23,549 nucleotides of DNA from Kangiellaceae bacterium (GTDB lineage Bacteria; Pseudomonadota; Gammaproteobacteria; Enterobacterales; Kangiellaceae). Positions 14,859 to 22,825 of the stretch are shown in pieces. The position numbers and the translations under genes are program-made. Under the pieces are notes generated by a model. The model searched no databases, was not told where the DNA came from, and saw only the letters and a list, made by a program, of their open reading frames with translations. The DNA is taken from assembly GCA_030148365.1 (NCBI GenBank), contig JASBTO010000208.1, positions 1 through 23,549 of the forward strand, in the 5' to 3' direction. How positions within the stretch are numbered: position 1 is the stretch's first letter; each line of letters starts with the position of its first letter.

Positions 14859-17800
14859 TCAGTTTTTGTTGTCTCCGGTGCCAGCCCCGGCTTTGCTGCC
14901 GTAACCGCCACCGCCCGGCGTCTCTATGCGCAGCCGCTCGCCAATGTCGAGGTCAAGAGTAACGGACGCCGGTAACAACTGGCAGTCGCCGTTACACTTT
15001 ATTACAGAGTTCCGTCCGGCTTTCCCCGCCTCGCCGCCGGCCAGGCCAAAAGGTCGGTGCTGACGATTATTGGTCAGCAGGGACACGGACATCGGCTCCA
15101 GAAATTCCAGTTCCCGCACCAGTCCGTTGCCGCCCCGGTATTGGCCATCGCCGCCGCTGTTGTTGCGGATGGCGAATGCCCGCAGCCGTACCGGAAATCT
15201 CGCTTCCAGGACTTCGGGATCGGTGAGCCGGGAGTTGGTCATGTGGGTATGGACCGCGTCGGTGCCGTGGTAATCCGGGCCGGCGCCGGAGCCGCCCGCA
15301 AGAGTTTCATAGTATTGGTGGCGGGCGTTTCCGAAGGTGACATTGTTCATGGTGCCCTGGGCGCCCGCTTGCAGGCCGAGGGCGCCGTAGATCGCGTCGG
15401 TGATGCACTGGGAGGTTTCGACGTTGCCGGCCACCACGGCGGCGGGGTATTCCGGGTGCAGCAAACTGCCTTTTGGCACCGTTACGGACACCGGCCGCAG
15501 GCAGCCGGCATTGAGAGGAATGGATTCGCTGAGCAGACTGCGCAATACATAGAGGATGGCGGCATGGGTGACGGCATAGGGGGCATTGAAGTTGTGCGCT
15601 TGCTGCGCCGAGGTGCCTGTGAAATCAAACCCGATAGTCGCAGTGTCCGGATCCGGCTGCACGGAGACACAGATGGTGGCGCCACAGTCCATCGGATAGC
15701 TGAAGCTGCCGGCTTGCAGGTCGGGAATGATTCGCCGGATGGCCAGCTCGGCGTTATCCTGGACATGTTGCATGTAGGCGAGCAATTGGTCCTTGCCGTA
15801 TTGGTCGAAGGCCCGGTCCATTTCCCGGATCCCCGACTGGTTGGCGGCAATCTGGGCCTTCAGGTCGGCGACATTCTGATCCGGATTGCGGGACGGCCAG
15901 TCGCCGCTACCGAGGGCTTCCCGCAAGGCGGCTTCCTGCAGGCGCCCGCTCCGGACCAGCAGGAAGTTTTCAAAGACGATGCCTTCCTCGCCGATATGGC
16001 AGCTGTCGGCGGGCATGGAGCCGGGCGTGATGCCGCCGATGTCGGCGTGGTGGCCGCGATTGGCCAGGATATAGAGCAACTGCTTGCCGGCCTCGTCGAA
16101 TACCGGCGTGACCACCGTCAGATCGGGCAGATGGGTGCCGCCCTGATAGGGCGCGTTGATCAGCCAGGTATCGCCGGGCGCCAGCGAGTCGCGGTTCTGG
16201 CGCAGAATGCTTTGCACACTCTCACCCATGGAGCCGAGGTGCACCGGCATATGGGGCGCATTGGCGAGCAGGTTACCGGACGCGTCAAACAGGGCGCAGG
16301 AAAAATCCAGGCGCTCCTTGATGTTGACTGAATGGGCGGTGTTTTGCAGCACCAGACCCATCTGCTCGGCGACGTAGATAAACAGGTGATTGAAGATCTC
16401 CAGGCGCGCCGGATCGACGCTGGCGCCGCTGTCATCCTGGCGGGCGGCGCGGCCCTGATCCTGCAGATGCCAATGGCCCTCGCCGGTCCGGGTCACTTGC
16501 CAGTCCGGCTCGACCACGAGGGTGGTGTCCTTGTCGTACAAAATCGCAGGCCCTGACAGCGTCTGCCCGGCGGCCACCTCCTCAAGGCTGTAAAAGGGCG
16601 TGTCTTGCCAGCCGTCGTCAAAATATACCGGGTGACAGGCAACCGGCGAAGCCGGGGTTCGGGGTACCCCGGTCGCGGTATGAGGCGGCGCCGCATCGAC
16701 CCGGGCTTCCACCTTGATTTTGTCGATGATCAAGGGCGTCTCATCCTGGACAAAACCGAAGCGCGTTTGATGTTGCCGGGCAAAATCCTCCCGCAGCGCC
16801 GGGAGCTCGTCAAAGTTGAGACTCAGTGCACTGTCGCTGCCCTGGTAGCGCAGCTCCAGGTGCCGGGTGATCCGGATCTGAGCCTTGTCCAACCCCTGAT
16901 CCAGCAGATTGTCCCGGGCGTCCCGGACCAGCGCGTCGGTCCGCTCGAGGGCGGCGTCGAAGTGGTCCGCAAGGGGCAGTTCGACAGAAGCTTCCCGTAA
17001 TGTCGAACGGGGCGCGAGACCCATGCCGTAGGCGGACAGCAGGCTGGAATAGTTGTGGATGAATATGCCCCGTATGCCGCAGGCACGGGCCACCGCGCAG
17101 GCATGCTGACCGCCGGCGCCACCGAAACTGCACAGGGTAAAACGGGTCAGATCCACGCCATTGGCGGCGGCGATCTTGCGCACCGCGTTGGCCATCAGGT
17201 TGACGGCGATCTCCAGATAGCTGGCCGCCAGAGCGGCTTCTGACTCTCCGGTGCCGGAATGCGTGATCACCTGTTTGTTCAGGTGTTCAAATGCCTTGCG
17301 CACCGTGTTTGCCTGTAAGGGTTGCCGGGCATCGTCGCCAAATACCCGGGGAAAGTATTCCGGCCGGATCCGGCCCAGCAATACCTGGATGTCGGTGACG
17401 GCCAGCGGACCGTCACGGCCATAGGCGACCGGACCGGGACGGGCGCCGGCGGATTCGGGCCCCACCTGCAGACGGCCATCGGCAAAGCGCAGCAATGAGC
17501 CGCCGCCGGCGGCGACGGTATCGATGGCCAACATCGGCGCCCGCAACCGGACGCCGTCAATGACGTGGTCGAGGCGGCGCTGGTAGTCGCCCTGATACAG
17601 GGAGACATCCGTCGAGGTACCGCCCATGTCGAAGCCCAGCAATTTGTCGAAGCCGGCCTGTCGGGCGGTTTCCACCATGCCGACCACGCCGCCGGCGGGT
17701 CCCGAGAGAATGCTGTTCCTGCCCTGCAACTGTTGCGCCCGGGTCAGGCCGCCGCTGCTCTGCATGAAAAACAGTTTGTCCGGATTGAGCCCCGCCGCCA

Positions 17801-18509
17801 CCTGTTCGACATAGCGGCGCAGAACCGGTGACAGGTAGGCGTCCGCGACGGTGGTATCGGCGCGGCTGATCAGCTTGATGAGCGGTGCGATCTCGTGGGA
17901 CAGGGACACCTGGCGAAAGCCGGCTTCCCGTGCCAGGCGGCCGGCGATTTGCTCATGGGCCGGTGCCGACCAGGCATGTAAAAAGGCGATGGCGACGGCG
18001 TCCACGCCCTGCGCGCGGGCCTCGGCAAATTGCCGGCGCAGAGCGGCCTCGTCCAGGGGCTGGATAATGTTACCGGCGGCGTCGATCCGCTCATCGGCTT
18101 CGACCACCGCACGGTAGAGTTGATCCGGCAGGCGGATTTCCCGGGCGAAAATATCCGGACGGTTCTGGTAACCAATCCGCAAGGCGTCGGCAAAGCCTTT
18201 GGTGATCACGAGCAGGGTCGGCTCACCCTTGCGCTCAAGCAAGGCATTGGTGGCGACGGTGGTGCCCATTTTTACCGATCGGACGAGACTGTCGGGGATG
18301 CTTTCCTGCGGGCCCAGATCGAGCATCTGCCGGATCCCGGCGAGGGCCGCATCCTGGTACTGCTCCGGATTTTCCGACAGTAACTTCAGACTGCGGATCC
18401 GGTGCTCCGGTGAGACGGCGAGGATGTCGGTAAAGGTTCCGCCCCGATCGATCCAGAATTGCCAGCCGTCTTTTCCGTGCGCGCGACTGGCGCTTTGCTT
18501 TTCAGTCAT
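14859..18509 (-). CDS. hydantoinase A/B fusion, 5-oxoprolinase (ATP-hydrolysing) type
   Basis: The 1216-residue protein joins HyuA and HyuB in one chain, as in eukaryotic OPLAH (about 1290 residues) and its bacterial relatives. HyuA (about 15-680) shows the actin-like phosphate loops DRGGTFTD (21-28) and DMGGTSTD (294-301), SGPAGGVVG, and FGGAGGQHACAVARACGI. HyuB (from DPARLEIF at about 699 to the end) shows NTAHSVNIKERLDFSCALFD, HMPVHLGSMGESV, ANRGHHADIGGITPGSMP and GGGGYGS. The expected reaction is ATP-driven opening of 5-oxo-L-proline to L-glutamate in the cytosol; hydantoin or related substrates cannot be excluded. ATG 18509 is preferred: AGGA lies four bases upstream, and the longer TTG 18524 start lacks one. 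The divergent gene starts only 39 bases away. Both catalytic halves look intact, with no frameshift. Confidence 0.93.
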   Translation of the reverse strand: MTEKQSASRAHGKDGWQFWIDRGGTFTDILAVSPEHRIRSLKLLSENPEQYQDAALAGIRQMLDLGPQESIPDSLVRSVKMGTTVATNALLERKGEPTLLVITKGFADALRIGYQNRPDIFAREIRLPDQLYRAVVEADERIDAAGNIIQPLDEAALRRQFAEARAQGVDAVAIAFLHAWSAPAHEQIAGRLAREAGFRQVSLSHEIAPLIKLISRADTTVADAYLSPVLRRYVEQVAAGLNPDKLFFMQSSGGLTRAQQLQGRNSILSGPAGGVVGMVETARQAGFDKLLGFDMGGTSTDVSLYQGDYQRRLDHVIDGVRLRAPMLAIDTVAAGGGSLLRFADGRLQVGPESAGARPGPVAYGRDGPLAVTDIQVLLGRIRPEYFPRVFGDDARQPLQANTVRKAFEHLNKQVITHSGTGESEAALAASYLEIAVNLMANAVRKIAAANGVDLTRFTLCSFGGAGGQHACAVARACGIRGIFIHNYSSLLSAYGMGLAPRSTLREASVELPLADHFDAALERTDALVRDARDNLLDQGLDKAQIRITRHLELRYQGSDSALSLNFDELPALREDFARQHQTRFGFVQDETPLIIDKIKVEARVDAAPPHTATGVPRTPASPVACHPVYFDDGWQDTPFYSLEEVAAGQTLSGPAILYDKDTTLVVEPDWQVTRTGEGHWHLQDQGRAARQDDSGASVDPARLEIFNHLFIYVAEQMGLVLQNTAHSVNIKERLDFSCALFDASGNLLANAPHMPVHLGSMGESVQSILRQNRDSLAPGDTWLINAPYQGGTHLPDLTVVTPVFDEAGKQLLYILANRGHHADIGGITPGSMPADSCHIGEEGIVFENFLLVRSGRLQEAALREALGSGDWPSRNPDQNVADLKAQIAANQSGIREMDRAFDQYGKDQLLAYMQHVQDNAELAIRRIIPDLQAGSFSYPMDCGATICVSVQPDPDTATIGFDFTGTSAQQAHNFNAPYAVTHAAILYVLRSLLSESIPLNAGCLRPVSVTVPKGSLLHPEYPAAVVAGNVETSQCITDAIYGALGLQAGAQGTMNNVTFGNARHQYYETLAGGSGAGPDYHGTDAVHTHMTNSRLTDPEVLEARFPVRLRAFAIRNNSGGDGQYRGGNGLVRELEFLEPMSVSLLTNNRQHRPFGLAGGEAGKAGRNSVIKCNGDCQLLPASVTLDLDIGERLRIETPGGGGYGSKAGAGTGDNKN

Positions 18510-18548
18510 GGCATCCTGTGGCAATTTGCGGACTCCGGGACTGCCTTA

Positions 18549-19049
18549 ATGACACAATCCGGTTTCTCAGGCAAGGCCTTCCGGGACTGGTCATGGCCCC
18601 GTTATGATCGTGCCGGCGTCGCCGAACTGTGCCTGCAACTGCAGGATCGCCACGGTTTCAACGTCAATTTGCTGCTGTTGGCCGCGTGGCTCGAACTCGA
18701 GCACGGGTTGGCGCTGAGCGCGAAAGACTGCGACTGGCTGCAAGCCGCCCTGAGTGATGAGACGGCACTGGTTGAAGCGCAGCGGCGATTGCGCCGTCAA
18801 TTCCGCAAGCTGGAGGCCGCTGACGCCCCCTACCGGGTTCTGCTGGATGCGGAGCTTGCTCTCGAAGGCTGGTGGCAAGGCCGGGCCGTCGACAAGTTGA
18901 CGAGCCGGGCGCTTGCGCGCTTGCCGGAGTCGGCGCCGGCGGGCCACAATCTGGCCTGTTACCGGGAGGCCCGGGGCGAAGCCGGAGACGGCGAGGTCGC
19001 GGAGCGGATCCGCCGTCTCTGGGCTCTGTTAAAGGCGCCGCAAGTGTGA
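18549..19049 (+). CDS. TIGR02444 / DUF2390 family protein
   Basis: The 166-residue cytosolic, mainly helical protein opens with FSGKAFRDWSWPRYDRAGVA, followed by CLQLQDRHGFNVNLLLLAAWL, the signature of the gammaproteobacterial TIGR02444 (DUF2390) family. Its function is unknown to me. An open frame continues 30 codons further upstream into the opposite-strand oxoprolinase gene. ATG 18549 is chosen because the family motif begins within six residues of it. No strong ribosome binding site is visible. A weakly basic, Arg-rich helix spans about residues 75-90. It is followed 81 bases later by the FKBP gene on the same strand. Confidence 0.87.
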   Translation: MTQSGFSGKAFRDWSWPRYDRAGVAELCLQLQDRHGFNVNLLLLAAWLELEHGLALSAKDCDWLQAALSDETALVEAQRRLRRQFRKLEAADAPYRVLLDAELALEGWWQGRAVDKLTSRALARLPESAPAGHNLACYREARGEAGDGEVAERIRRLWALLKAPQV

Positions 19050-19130
19050 TGGCCATACTCGCATTTTGCAACGCGCTCCTGCACAATGTCCGGCATTCAG
19101 TCGTTTTTAAATCAACCAAGAGGTATTTTC

Positions 19131-19931
19131 GTGAAACTTCGTTATTCGCTTATTGCCCTGAGCGTGCTGTTAGTCGCGTGTCAGGGAAATCAGGACACCG
19201 CCGGCGACGCGGCTGACAAGGCCTCGACAGACGCTGCCCAGGCAGATGCCGTGGTACTGGAGACAGAGGACGCAAAAACTTCCTATTCCATGGGCGCCAA
19301 TACGGCCGATTTCCTGTCCCAGCAAATCGAGAAGCTCAAGGAATATGACGTCGAAATCGATACCGATCTCATTGTCCGGGGTATGGAAGATGTATTCGCC
19401 GAGCAGGCGGTCATGACGCCGGAAGAAGTCGAGCAGGCACTGTCCGATTTCAACGAGCGGGTGCAGGCCACCATCGCAGATCAGCAAACCAAAGCGGCTG
19501 AGGAAAGCAAGGCCAAGGGCAAGGCATTCCTCGAAGAGAACGCCAACAAGGAAGGGGTCAAGAGCACCGAGTCCGGCCTGCAGTACAAAATCATTGAAGA
19601 GGGTGAAGAAGGCGTCAAGCCGACCGCCGAAGACACGGTCCGGGTTCACTATCGCGGCACCCTGATTGACGGCACCGAGTTTGATTCATCCTACAAGCGT
19701 GAGCAGCCGATTGATTTCGGTGTGACCGGTGTCATCCCCGGCTGGACCGAAGCGCTGCAGATGATGAACAAGGGCGCCAAGTGGGAGCTCTACATCCCGT
19801 CTGATCTGGCCTATGGCGAACGGGACCTCGGCACCATTCCGCCCCATTCGGTTCTGGTGTTTGAAGTTGAGTTGCTGGAAATCAATCCGGAACAAGCTCC
19901 CGAGAAAGCAGCCGAAACCGAAACCGAGTAA
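19131..19931 (+). CDS. lipoprotein FKBP-type peptidyl-prolyl isomerase (FkpA/Mip-like)
   Basis: The 266-residue protein has a signal peptide ending in lipobox LLVAC (Cys17). A low-complexity Ala/Asp linker (20-40) leads to an FKBP N-terminal helical dimerisation domain (about 45-150, SYSMGANTADFLSQQIEKLK), then the FKBP catalytic domain (about 160-252). Active-site residues Tyr174 (VHYRGTL), Asp185 (EFDSS) and Trp205 (IPGWTEAL) match FKBP12 Tyr26, Asp37 and Trp59, and LAYGERDLGTIPPHSVLVFE closes the fold, so it should be active. It ends in an acidic Glu/Ala tail. Role: prolyl isomerase and chaperone for envelope proteins, anchored by lipid. GTG 19131 is chosen because AAGAGGT lies six bases upstream; the longer frame from 19086 has no signal at its start. 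Confidence 0.93.
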   Translation: MKLRYSLIALSVLLVACQGNQDTAGDAADKASTDAAQADAVVLETEDAKTSYSMGANTADFLSQQIEKLKEYDVEIDTDLIVRGMEDVFAEQAVMTPEEVEQALSDFNERVQATIADQQTKAAEESKAKGKAFLEENANKEGVKSTESGLQYKIIEEGEEGVKPTAEDTVRVHYRGTLIDGTEFDSSYKREQPIDFGVTGVIPGWTEALQMMNKGAKWELYIPSDLAYGERDLGTIPPHSVLVFEVELLEINPEQAPEKAAETETE

Positions 19932-19933
19932 AT

Positions 19934-20296
19934 GTGACAAGGCAACAACCGCCAACTGAAAAGGCCAGACTCGGCAGCTTTGCCGAGTTCTGGCCTTTTT
20001 ACCTTTCGGAGCACAGTAATCGGCACGGAAGATCGCTGCACTATCTGGGCACCGTGCTTTCGCTGGTAACCATGCTGGTTGTGGTGATTAGCGGCGCCTG
20101 GTGGTGGCTGCCGCTGGTACTGGTCGCGGGCTACGGCCCCGCCTGGGCTGCCCATTTTCTGATCGAAAAAAATCGTCCCGCAACCTTTCAGTACCCGCTC
20201 TGGTCACTCCGAGCGGACTACAAAATGTTCTGGCTGGCGGTTACCGGGCGCCTCGACGATGAAATTGCCCGGCAATCGGGCGGCAGTAACGGCTAG
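19934..20296 (+). CDS. Mpo1-like (DUF962) membrane protein
   Basis: The 120-residue protein has FAEFWPFYLSEHSNRHGRSL then HYLGT, two adjacent hydrophobic helices, and GYGPAWAAHFLIEKNRPATF followed by YPLWSLRADY. This is the DUF962 / Mpo1-like pattern, with several conserved histidines (His27, His31, His36, His73). In yeast, Mpo1 is an iron-dependent dioxygenase of 2-hydroxy fatty acids in the ER; bacterial members are largely unstudied, so a lipid alpha-oxidation role is only suggested. It starts at GTG two bases after the FKBP stop (an ATG at 19932 runs straight into TGA), so it is translationally coupled to the FKBP gene. Confidence 0.86.
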   Translation: MTRQQPPTEKARLGSFAEFWPFYLSEHSNRHGRSLHYLGTVLSLVTMLVVVISGAWWWLPLVLVAGYGPAWAAHFLIEKNRPATFQYPLWSLRADYKMFWLAVTGRLDDEIARQSGGSNG

Positions 20297-20307
20297 TTGT
20301 GAAAGCG

Positions 20308-20330
20308 CAACGATCCCGAAGGGGACGTTG
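20308..20330 (+). terminator. stem-loop between convergent genes
   Basis: CAACG and TCCC pair with GGGA and CGTTG (9 bp, one bulged A) around a GAAG loop. It sits between the stops of the Mpo1-like and ABM genes. There is no clean T-run on either strand, so termination is plausible from position but not certain. Confidence 0.4.
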
Positions 20331-20344
20331 GCGGGCTGATTGAT

Positions 20345-20647
20345 CTACTCGGGAGCCTTCAGGGAATGGGGTTCCAGAACCAGAATGGTTTCATCGGCGG
20401 TCAACAGCGGCCGCATTTCCTGCAACAGACACTGACGCTGCTCTGACTCCGCCCAGGTTTCCCAGGAGTCGACGCTGTCCCAGGTCGACATGACGATGAC
20501 GTGATTGGGCTCGCCCGCGGTCTCGAATACTTCGCCGGCCAGAAAGCCCGGCACATTGCTGGCCTTGTTCTTGGCCCGGCGGATCATGTCGAAATACTTG
20601 TCCAGGCAATCTTCCGCGATATAGCGCTCAATCAGTACACGTATCAT
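20345..20647 (-). CDS. antibiotic biosynthesis monooxygenase (ABM) fold protein
   Basis: The 100-residue single-domain protein shows a ferredoxin-like ABM pattern: an opening strand MIRVLIERYI, a helix EDCLDKYFDMIRRAKNKASN, then VPGFLAGEVFETAGEPNHVI and VMSTWDSVDSWETWAESEQR. The central Trp-x-Ser...W is typical of the ABM family, which includes quinol monooxygenases and haem-degrading enzymes; no haem or substrate residue can be assigned. The longer open frame (to 20698) is rejected because an AAGAG six bases before ATG 20647 marks the start and the ABM fold begins right there. It is monocistronic or read through from dsbB, which ends 139 bases upstream. Confidence 0.85.
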   Translation of the reverse strand: MIRVLIERYIAEDCLDKYFDMIRRAKNKASNVPGFLAGEVFETAGEPNHVIVMSTWDSVDSWETWAESEQRQCLLQEMRPLLTADETILVLEPHSLKAPE

Positions 20648-20785
20648 AGATAACTCTTTTACCCAGGGTTTTGGTGCCGTGGCAGCAGCGAGCTGCAAAG
20701 GTGCGCAATTGTACTCCCCTGATACACAACTTTCATCTCCCCGCAGGTCCGATCAGCGGAACCGGTCATATTGCCGGCGGGCCCG

Positions 20786-21295
20786 TCAGGCGGTCCGGGG
20801 ACGAAAGGCGCTGATCAGGCGCAACAGGAACCAGAGCGCGAAACCGATAAAGATGATCAGTACCCAGCCCGGCATGGAGATGCCGAGGAATGACCAGCTG
20901 ATTTGGGCACACTCGCCGGAACCGGTAAGGACGGTGCGGATGAGCTCGGTCAGGGGTAACACGTCCACCAGATAGTCGAGAGCCGGACCGCAGGCCGGGA
21001 CTTCACTTTCCGGCAGTGACTGTAACCAGACATGGCGACCGGCAATGAATATGCCGAGTCCCGAAAGTATGACGCCGAGGATTGCGTAGACCCGATCGCC
21101 CCAGCGTCCCGGCGCGGGATTGTGCAAGCCGTTGATCAACAACAGGACGCCCACCGCCAGCACCATGATGCGCTGGAAAATACACAAGGGGCAGGGCTCC
21201 ATACCCTCGACATACTGGAAGTAGTAGGCCGCGCCCAGCAGGGCAAAGCAGAAAACGGCGGCGAACAGATTCAGGGCTCGGGATTGCAGTTGCAT
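20786..21295 (-). CDS. dsbB: disulfide bond formation protein B (quinone reductase for DsbA)
   Basis: The 169-residue inner-membrane protein has four transmembrane helices and two periplasmic cysteine pairs. Cys35/Cys38 lie in EPCPLCIFQR, where the following Arg42 corresponds to the quinone-contacting Arg48 of E. coli. Cys102 (ACGP) and Cys129 (GECAQISW) correspond to the second pair that exchanges with DsbA. It reoxidises DsbA and passes electrons to ubiquinone. Length is normal (about 160-176). It could be relevant to nearby exported proteins that carry paired cysteines. No strong ribosome binding site is seen before the ATG. A possible promoter (TTGTCA, 17 bases, TAAGGT) lies at 21329-21357 on the minus strand but is weak. 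Confidence 0.95.
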   Translation of the reverse strand: MQLQSRALNLFAAVFCFALLGAAYYFQYVEGMEPCPLCIFQRIMVLAVGVLLLINGLHNPAPGRWGDRVYAILGVILSGLGIFIAGRHVWLQSLPESEVPACGPALDYLVDVLPLTELIRTVLTGSGECAQISWSFLGISMPGWVLIIFIGFALWFLLRLISAFRPRTA

Positions 21296-21445
21296 AGTGT
21301 CATGGGGTTTTTCTTGGGGTGTGGCGGAACCTTAACGGGTTCGGGGGTTTTTGACAATTGTAATTCTGGCCTGATGCCTCAGGAGGTCTGGGGTTACTTT
21401 GGGGAAGTATCCAGACGAAGATCGCCGGGGTCGCCCGGCAGGCGA

Positions 21446-21471
21446 GTTACTTTCGTTTCGGCGAAAGTAAC
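21446..21471. repeat. perfect 10-bp inverted repeat, 6-base loop
   Basis: GTTACTTTCG, loop TTTCGG, CGAAAGTAAC. It is followed directly by CCAAAG. It would form a stable hairpin in RNA or a cruciform, and is the likely left end of the dispersed element. Confidence 0.8.
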
Positions 21472-21521
21472 CAAAGCCATTTGCTCCGGATCAGCCGCCC
21501 TTCGGGTCCCCTGCGATGCTC

Positions 21522-21593
21522 GCCGAAACAGGCGGTCCGAGAACTCACTCCCTCTGGTCGTTCAGACACCTCGGCCCTTAATCCTGTTTCGGC
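21522..21593. repeat. perfect 11-bp inverted repeat, 50-base spacer
   Basis: GCCGAAACAGG at 21522-21532 matches the reverse complement of CCTGTTTCGGC at 21583-21593. It is nested in the same element and has no coding function. Confidence 0.75.
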
Positions 21594-21997
21594 TGCGCTT
21601 CTCGGCGGCTTCTAGTCGCGAAAAGCGGAAGCCGTGCCTGCAGGGTCGTAGCCCGGCCAGGGGTGGCCCCGATGGAACGTAATGGAATCCGGGATCGTTG
21701 ACGGACCCGCAGTGTGTTCTCCCCGGGTCGCTACGATTGCAGAGGAGCAGCCCACCCGTTTCGGAAAACTCGCCACTAAAGCGCCAGATTTTTGTTACCT
21801 GCATCTGTGATGATTCCGATCAAGACTTGAATGATTTTCGAAGGTTTATTAAGGTCTTGGGACAGAAAAATATTGAATACATACAGTTCGCCCTGGAGCC
21901 CAGGGTTTTCTGCCAGGTTTCTTACAAAAGGGGTTGTGGCAAGGGACTTGTATCGATATTGAAGGGAATTAAACATTTTTTGCACAGGACTGCATAT

Positions 21998-22627
21998 ATG
22001 AAATTATTGATTATCTCCTTGAGTGTATTTTTGTTCGCCGGTTGTGCCACCTCACCGACTACTGTCCCGGAAGCCTCGCCGACCACTGTCCCGGAAGCCC
22101 CACCGACTAATATCCCTGACACAGAAATCAAGGACTCCTATGAACTGTCACTTACCTCTCAGGGTGGTGAGTATTCCAAATGGACCAAGCAATTCAATGG
22201 CGGTTTCTGCAAGGCCCGGGTCAGATTTCATCCTGAGTCCGTGAGCAAGCACCCTAAATGGGCGTCATTGGGACGAGTGGTTCTGAGGGGCTCGCAGGCA
22301 GCTGATCTGTTTATTGTCAGCGCCCGGTATGATCCGGAGGACAAGCTGTTCAAGATGTTTATCAAGCACAAGCAAGACACGACGTTGGCCTGGGCAGACA
22401 AGAGTTTCAGGATGAAAGAGAGTTTCGAAATAATCCTGTTCAACAAGAAAAACTCGATAGACGTTTCGATACTTCCGGCAGAACGCATGGACGCACTGGC
22501 GCCAGGTGAGAGTCTGGACCTGATTGGCCATGGAGTTACTATTGAATTCAAGCCCGTGGCAATTTCTCTTATTGCATCCGGTGCAGAGTTTTCATTCGAG
22601 CCAATAGAGATAACAAGCGGTTGCTGA
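21998..22627 (+). CDS. uncharacterised lipoprotein with PTTVPEA repeats, AT-richer islet
   Basis: The 209-residue product has a signal peptide and lipobox LFAGC (Cys16). A Pro/Thr-rich linker follows, with two copies of an 8-residue unit PTTVPEA(S/P) and a third decayed copy (20-43), then a beta-rich domain of about 165 residues (NGGFCKARVRFHPESVSKHP near its start) ending in GC. I recognise no family for the globular part. ATG 21998 is chosen because AGGA lies eight bases upstream and the signal peptide starts there; the open frame continues 100 codons upstream but that stretch looks non-coding. Base composition (many AAA, ATT and TTT codons) is more AT-rich than its neighbours, and it sits beside repeat sequence, both signs of acquisition. 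Confidence 0.78.
   Translation: MKLLIISLSVFLFAGCATSPTTVPEASPTTVPEAPPTNIPDTEIKDSYELSLTSQGGEYSKWTKQFNGGFCKARVRFHPESVSKHPKWASLGRVVLRGSQAADLFIVSARYDPEDKLFKMFIKHKQDTTLAWADKSFRMKESFEIILFNKKNSIDVSILPAERMDALAPGESLDLIGHGVTIEFKPVAISLIASGAEFSFEPIEITSGC
22055..22120 (+). repeat. 24-bp tandem repeat inside the lipoprotein linker
   Basis: Units at 22055-22078 and 22079-22102 differ at only a few bases, and a degenerate 18-base third unit follows at 22103-22120. The unit keeps the reading frame (8 codons), so copy-number change would lengthen or shorten the linker without a frameshift. Confidence 0.85.
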
Positions 22628-22825
22628 GCTTGGACAAAGACCGGATTGCAAATCAATTTGGGGCAAAGTGTGGGCGGACGGCATAGAGCCAAGCCGGACG
22701 AACTGGTGTGCTAGAATCGACTACTTCAGATATTCAGGCCGCATTCCCGGTCTGAGTGGCTACGGACATACAACAGTCCGGGTTCTTATAAACAACTGGT
22801 CCGGTTTACGGACATGGAGGTCATG

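Larger units (their letters stand above)
21400..21770. repeat. gene-free patch with nested inverted repeats, likely dispersed repeat element(s)
   Basis: No coding region is credible between the dsbB start (21295) and the lipoprotein start (21998). Three structures are visible. GTTACTTTCG (21446-21455) is a perfect inverted repeat of CGAAAGTAAC (21462-21471). GCCGAAACAGG (21522-21532) is a perfect inverted repeat of CCTGTTTCGGC (21583-21593). TCGTAGC (21646-21652) and GCTACGA (21730-21736) flank a block containing AATGGAATCCGGGAT. The 'GTTACTTTCG...CGAAAGTAACCAAA' and 'GTAGCCCGG...GGAATCCGGGA' styles resemble dispersed intergenic repeats common in gammaproteobacteria (recollection, no search). 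No transposase or target-site duplication was found. Confidence 0.6.

Noticed and set aside
15057..16331. 424-codon open frame on the plus strand
   Set aside because: It is antisense to the HyuB half of the oxoprolinase, which has clear family motifs. The frame looks like a GC-rich shadow with no recognisable domain.
18459..18548. 30-codon N-terminal extension of the TIGR02444 protein
   Set aside because: It overlaps the oxoprolinase start, and the family motif begins immediately after ATG 18549.
21351..21379. Perfect TTGACA on the plus strand as a promoter for the 21998 gene
   Set aside because: No acceptable -10 box lies 16-18 bases downstream, and the gene is more than 600 bases away.
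21400..21770. CRISPR array or insertion sequence
   Set aside because: There are no regularly spaced identical direct repeats, no transposase frame and no flanking target duplication; only inverted repeats are present.
21698..21997. 100-codon upstream extension of the islet lipoprotein
   Set aside because: It runs through the repeat element and AT-rich spacer. A signal peptide with lipobox and a well-spaced AGGA begins at 21998.
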